The notes under the pieces are model-generated. The model worked only from the letters and a program-made list of their open reading frames with translations, was not told the origin of the DNA and did not search any database. From the NCBI GenBank assembly GCA_016926315.1, contig JAFGOU010000207.1, forward strand, positions 1 to 16,559: a stretch of 16,559 nucleotides of DNA, in the 5' to 3' direction. The DNA comes from Chitinispirillaceae bacterium (lineage in GTDB: Bacteria; Fibrobacterota; Chitinivibrionia; Chitinivibrionales; Chitinispirillaceae). Below, piece after piece: positions 14,385-16,559 of this stretch (position 1 is its first letter; each line of letters opens with the position of its first letter). Made by a program: the position numbers and the translations under genes.

Positions 14385-14708
14385 ACGGAAGGATTAAAAT
14401 ATAATGGGGCGGCGAAGTTAAGATAATCGGGGTCGGACCTGAGCAACTTGTTGAATTACCAATAGATAATTTCTAAAATACCCCCTTTTTTGACCTCATT
14501 TTTGTATCGATAAAAAAGTCTTTGCGTATGATAATCCCGCCCTTTTATCAGCTTCAACCCGGAGCCGCGGGGACGGTATGGCTCGACACGCTCACCACAA
14601 GTTTTCAGATTTGACAATTATGCCCGAAGCACCTATATTTTCTCTTGAAGCCGGATAATGTCTTGATGGCGGAAGCGGGAAAAACGGGGAAAATATGGGC
14701 GTCTGTAA
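14385..14708. other. Non-coding spacer upstream of prmA and of the Yip1 fragment
   Basis: No credible gene in 324 bases. It holds the short palindrome-like GGTCGGACC (14431-14439) inside GGGGTCGGACCT, a motif I associate with the ends of small palindromic mobile segments, but no matching far end is visible. Next come C- and T-runs (14479-14489), then a strong promoter at 14611-14639. Downstream of that promoter a frame beginning at 14645 reads 'MAEAGKTGKIWASVKNLSLY', which recalls the first residues of Yip1-family proteins but is out of frame with the fragment that follows. Confidence 0.5.
14611..14639 (+). promoter_or_regulatory. Near-consensus sigma70 promoter
   Basis: TTGACA (14611-14616), a 17-base spacer and TATATT (14634-14639) match the consensus at 6/6 and 5/6 with ideal spacing. 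It points right, towards the truncated Yip1-family gene starting about 70 bases downstream; no other gene lies in its path before the convergent phosphoribosyltransferase gene. Confidence 0.65.
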
Positions 14709-15083
14709 AGAATCTTTCTTTATACACCCGCCCGATCCCGGAAAATCAAAATACCTATCAGTCAGTTAAATGCCCTGGCGCCGAATTTCAATTCCAAAAA
14801 AGACTTGACGTCCGCCGCGAAGGTGGCGGTATTCTCATGGACGCCGGCGCTGCTGGCCGGGGTCTTCGGCATCATCCCGATGCTGTCGCCGCTGATACTC
14901 ATCGCTTCCCTGTACAGTCTCTATCTGTTCTATGCAGGACTTCCTGTTCTCATGGAGACGCCCAAGGACAAAGCCATAGGATATTTTGCTGTGGTAATAG
15001 CTGTCTCAATAGCGGTATTGATTGCAGCGAATTACTGCGCCGCCCTTGTCATACGGATGGGCTGGGGAGGATTCATTAATTAA
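14709..15083 (+). pseudogene. 5'-truncated Yip1-family membrane protein
   Basis: The frame is open from 14709 to TAA 15083 and has no ATG or GTG in its first third; only a TTG at 14805 could start it. The readable part begins 'QLNALAPNFNSKKDLTSAAK' and continues 'VAVFSWTPALLAGVFGIIP', 'LILIASLYSLYLFYAGLPVLM', 'TPKDKAIGYFAVVIAVSIAVLI'. These match the second half of the Yip1 domain (PF04893), including its LAPxF and GLPxLMxTPxDKAxGY signatures, with three membrane segments. The family's two leading membrane helices are missing. Possibly residues 'GKIWASVKNLSLY' in another frame (from about 14690) are what is left of the N-terminus, which would mean a deletion plus frameshift. A short expressed three-helix protein from TTG 14805 remains possible. 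The function of bacterial Yip1 proteins is not well known. Confidence 0.65.
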
Positions 15084-15153
15084 CAGATTTCCGTATTGTC
15101 CATCGGCTGCCGCGCCATAATTCTATCTGGCTGCCATTTATTTCAAGGCAGGA

Positions 15154-15558
15154 CTACGCCACCCACGGAAACACAAAGCACTCCTCGTCAAATAATGAGT
15201 AATCGGCCTTGCCGTTTACCGCGAAGGTCCTTACCTCCCGTGCGCCAAACTCCTCAAGCAGTTTCTTTGCGTAATTCAGGGTTGCGCCGGTTTTTATCCG
15301 ATCTTCTACCAGCAGAACAGTCCTGCCTTTTACCTTGAAATGAATGTCTTCCATGAGTCTAGGACGGTCGTAAAGCGGCTGATGATCCGCTCCCCTGAAA
15401 TTGATTTTTATCAGCTGGATCTCGATATTCAGACGCTGGTTCAGCAGGACAGCAGGTATTATTCCGCCGTTAGCCACCGCTACAATCAGGTCAAACGGTT
15501 CACTGAAATTTATTGACCGGAAACGTGCTGTTATTTCTTGAAAGGTTTTTGTATTCAT
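15154..15558 (-). CDS. Phosphoribosyltransferase domain protein
   Basis: A 134-residue type I phosphoribosyltransferase, cytoplasmic. The PRPP-binding loop is 'VLLVEDRIKTGATL' (81-94), the canonical DD pair reading Glu-Asp here; 'DLIVAVANGGIIPAVLLNQRL' (23-43) matches the PPi-loop region that precedes it in these enzymes, and the ending 'FVFPWVA' is the usual C-terminal FPW. It resembles short xanthine/hypoxanthine-type or 'predicted phosphoribosyltransferase' proteins, so purine salvage is possible, but the base-specificity hood cannot be assigned. AGGGG abuts the ATG with no spacing, an unusual ribosome site. It converges on the Yip1 fragment, leaving 70 bases between them without a clear terminator. 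Confidence 0.82.
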   Translation of the reverse strand: MNTKTFQEITARFRSINFSEPFDLIVAVANGGIIPAVLLNQRLNIEIQLIKINFRGADHQPLYDRPRLMEDIHFKVKGRTVLLVEDRIKTGATLNYAKKLLEEFGAREVRTFAVNGKADYSLFDEECFVFPWVA

Positions 15559-15796
15559 CCCCTGTCATCCGTTTGATAAATAAAAAATGTCCTTCTGCTG
15601 CCCACCATCAATCGTTTTTGAAAATACCCCTTCCTGGAGTACTCGAAGAAGTCATGGAAGGTGTGCGTTCGGAGCGGGCGGATGGTTGTGCATGAGACGA
15701 GTGAGCGCCGTCAGCCGAAGTTGGACAGGTTGCCGGCGGAAAGCGGAATCCGGTTCCGGCATGTTGCATTGCGGGCTACTCTCTTGCAGAAAACAG
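15559..15796. other. Intergenic region between divergent phosphoribosyltransferase and vapBC
   Basis: No gene or RNA recognised. Short frames on both strands lack ribosome sites and family features. A GCCGG..CCGGC inverted repeat with a long loop near 15733-15761 is too weak to interpret. It should contain the promoter of the minus-strand phosphoribosyltransferase gene, which I could not place. Confidence 0.4.
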
Positions 15797-15836
15797 TTGC
15801 ACTATTCCTTAAATAATGTGTATATTATATACACAT
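15797..15836 (+). promoter_or_regulatory. vapBC promoter with overlapping palindromic operator
   Basis: TTGCAC (15797-15802), 18 bases, then TATATT (15821-15826) form a good sigma70 promoter. A palindrome with arms ATGTGTATAT and ATATACACAT around one central T (15816-15836) covers the -10 box, just where a VapB-VapC complex would bind to repress its own operon. GGAGGTG at 15840-15846, 4 bases before the vapB ATG, is a near-perfect ribosome site. Confidence 0.75.
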
Positions 15837-15850
15837 CACGGAGGTGTATT

Positions 15851-16042
15851 ATGAGAACGAACGTGGTTATTGACGACAAGCTCATGCTTCGCGCTTTAAA
15901 ATCCGGTAAATACCGGACAAAGAAATCGGCCATCGAACAGGGCCTTAAACTCCTCGTTCAGCTTAACAGCCAGCGCCGGTTGAGGGGGCTGAAGGGGGCC
16001 ATACAGTGGGATGGCGACCTCGAATCCATGAGGCGCGATTAA
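15851..16042 (+). CDS. vapB: VapB-type antitoxin
   Basis: A 63-residue protein of the VapB family (PF09957): N-terminal DNA-binding part 'MRTNVVIDDKLMLRALK', then 'RTKKSAIEQGLKLLVQL' helix, and a C-terminal toxin-neutralising tail with 'LRGLKGAIQWDGDLESMRRD'. It would neutralise the VapC ribonuclease and, bound to it, repress the operon through the palindrome in its promoter. The start at 15851 is fixed by GGAGGTG 4 bases upstream. The stop is 2 bases before the vapC start. Confidence 0.92.
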   Translation: MRTNVVIDDKLMLRALKSGKYRTKKSAIEQGLKLLVQLNSQRRLRGLKGAIQWDGDLESMRRD

Positions 16043-16044
16043 AC

Positions 16045-16461
16045 ATGGTTATGGTCGACACTTCCGCGTGGATCGAATTTTTCAGAAACAGCGCATCTCC
16101 CGTTGTTCATCAGGTCGACACCTGCCTCGAAAAAAACCTCGTCGGCATCGGTGACCTCATCTTTTGTGAAATAATCCAGGGGATCAAACAGGAACAGGAG
16201 CGGGACAGGGTTTCTTCGCTCCTGCTTTCACTCCCCCAGTACGATATGGTGGGATTCCGTATCGCGGAAAAAGCGGCGGACAATTACAGGTTATTGCAGT
16301 CAAAAGGCCTGACAATCCGTAAGACAATTGACGTTATTATCGGCACATTCTGCGCTGAAAACGGCTTCACGCTTATCCATAACGACCGGGACTTCGTTAC
16401 GATGGCTTCCGCAATCAACCTCATAACGTATACCACGCTCCCTAAAACGGCTAAAAAATAA
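16045..16461 (+). CDS. vapC: VapC-type PIN-domain ribonuclease toxin
   Basis: A 138-residue PIN-domain toxin, which in this family cuts specific tRNA or rRNA with Mg2+ bound by four acidic residues. These are seen as Asp5 in 'VDTSAWIEFF', Glu42 in 'IFCEIIQG', Asp96 in 'RKTIDVIIG' and Asp114 in 'LIHNDRDF'; the usual closing Asp116 is there too. The ATG at 16045 is chosen because it follows the vapB stop by 2 bases and puts the first Asp at position 5; a second ATG at 16051 would remove only two residues. It is intact by eye. The target RNA is unknown. Confidence 0.93.
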   Translation: MVMVDTSAWIEFFRNSASPVVHQVDTCLEKNLVGIGDLIFCEIIQGIKQEQERDRVSSLLLSLPQYDMVGFRIAEKAADNYRLLQSKGLTIRKTIDVIIGTFCAENGFTLIHNDRDFVTMASAINLITYTTLPKTAKK

Positions 16462-16510
16462 GCCCCCGTTACTTTGTAAGCGTTCGGCGAACCCATGTAT
16501 TTGATTCAGT

Positions 16511-16522
16511 TGCTCTTTGACA
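16511..16522 (+). promoter_or_regulatory. boxA-like antitermination element (possible rRNA operon leader)
   Basis: TGCTCTTTGACA differs by one base from the boxA of Escherichia coli rRNA operons (TGCTCTTTAACA) and is followed by ATTT as there. It lies 50 bases after vapC, at the right edge, pointing out of the window. If real, a 16S rRNA gene should start about 100-200 bases further on. TTGACA inside it could instead be a -35 box, but no -10 stands at the right distance before the window ends. Confidence 0.45.
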
Positions 16523-16559
16523 ATTTCCAGTTGATTGGCGAGAGGTCGGCGATTTTTGA

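Noticed and set aside
14645..15079. 144-codon frame starting at TTG 14645 as the gene behind the strong promoter
   Set aside because: Past residue 50 it is only the shifted shadow of the Yip1 fragment; just its first residues may be of interest and are mentioned there.
15716..15745. GTTGGAC / GTTGCCG in the spacer before vapBC as an integron attC site
   Set aside because: Core-site resemblance is partial, no paired simple sites and no stem of the right size; no integrase in the window.
16284..16559. Open minus-strand frame entering from the right edge (ANQLEIVKEQLNQ)
   Set aside because: It runs antisense through the clear PIN domain of vapC, and the boxA-like reading of the same stretch is simpler.

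Overview
The window reads as a piece of a Gram-negative chromosome (or contig) of moderate-to-high GC, probably from the Fibrobacterota/FCB branch, possibly Chitinispirillia-like. The reasons are secreted glycosidases carrying type IX secretion (T9SS)-like C-terminal sorting domains, many Kre9/KNH-like Ig domains, lipoproteins with a lipobox, and a set of ordinary bacterial cofactor genes. The lineage is inferred from style; no marker gene in the window settles it.

Left half (1-9363, all + strand): a tightly packed run of eight secreted or lipoprotein genes with gaps of 5-107 bases, most likely one operon that starts left of the window. In order: the C-terminal end of a secreted protein, a GH20 beta-N-acetylhexosaminidase, a small secreted KNH-like protein, a beta-propeller-like protein with a sorting domain, a PA14 + KNH lipoprotein, a second propeller-like protein with a sorting domain, a small KNH lipoprotein, and a GH29 alpha-L-fucosidase. 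The enzymes would release terminal hexosamine and fucose from external glycans. The propeller and KNH proteins, which alternate along the operon, are plausible surface binding or scaffold parts, but their role is not known.

Middle (9348-14384, all - strand): read in transcription order, prmA, a RelE/ParE-type toxin-antitoxin pair, nadC, a zinc medium-chain dehydrogenase, a spacer with two hairpin repeats, birA and coaX. Overlapping start and stop codons join nadC to the dehydrogenase and birA to coaX, giving a cofactor module (NAD, biotin, CoA). The last gene, coaX, converges on the fucosidase gene with a 16-base overlap.

Right end (14385-16559): a spacer with a near-consensus promoter driving only a 5'-truncated Yip1-family membrane protein, a phosphoribosyltransferase gene on the - strand, and a VapBC toxin-antitoxin operon with a clear promoter and palindromic operator. 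The last 50 bases hold a sequence close to the boxA antitermination element of ribosomal RNA operons, so an rRNA operon may begin just beyond the right edge.

No tRNA, CRISPR array or intact insertion sequence was seen. The least understood part is the alternating propeller/KNH operon.
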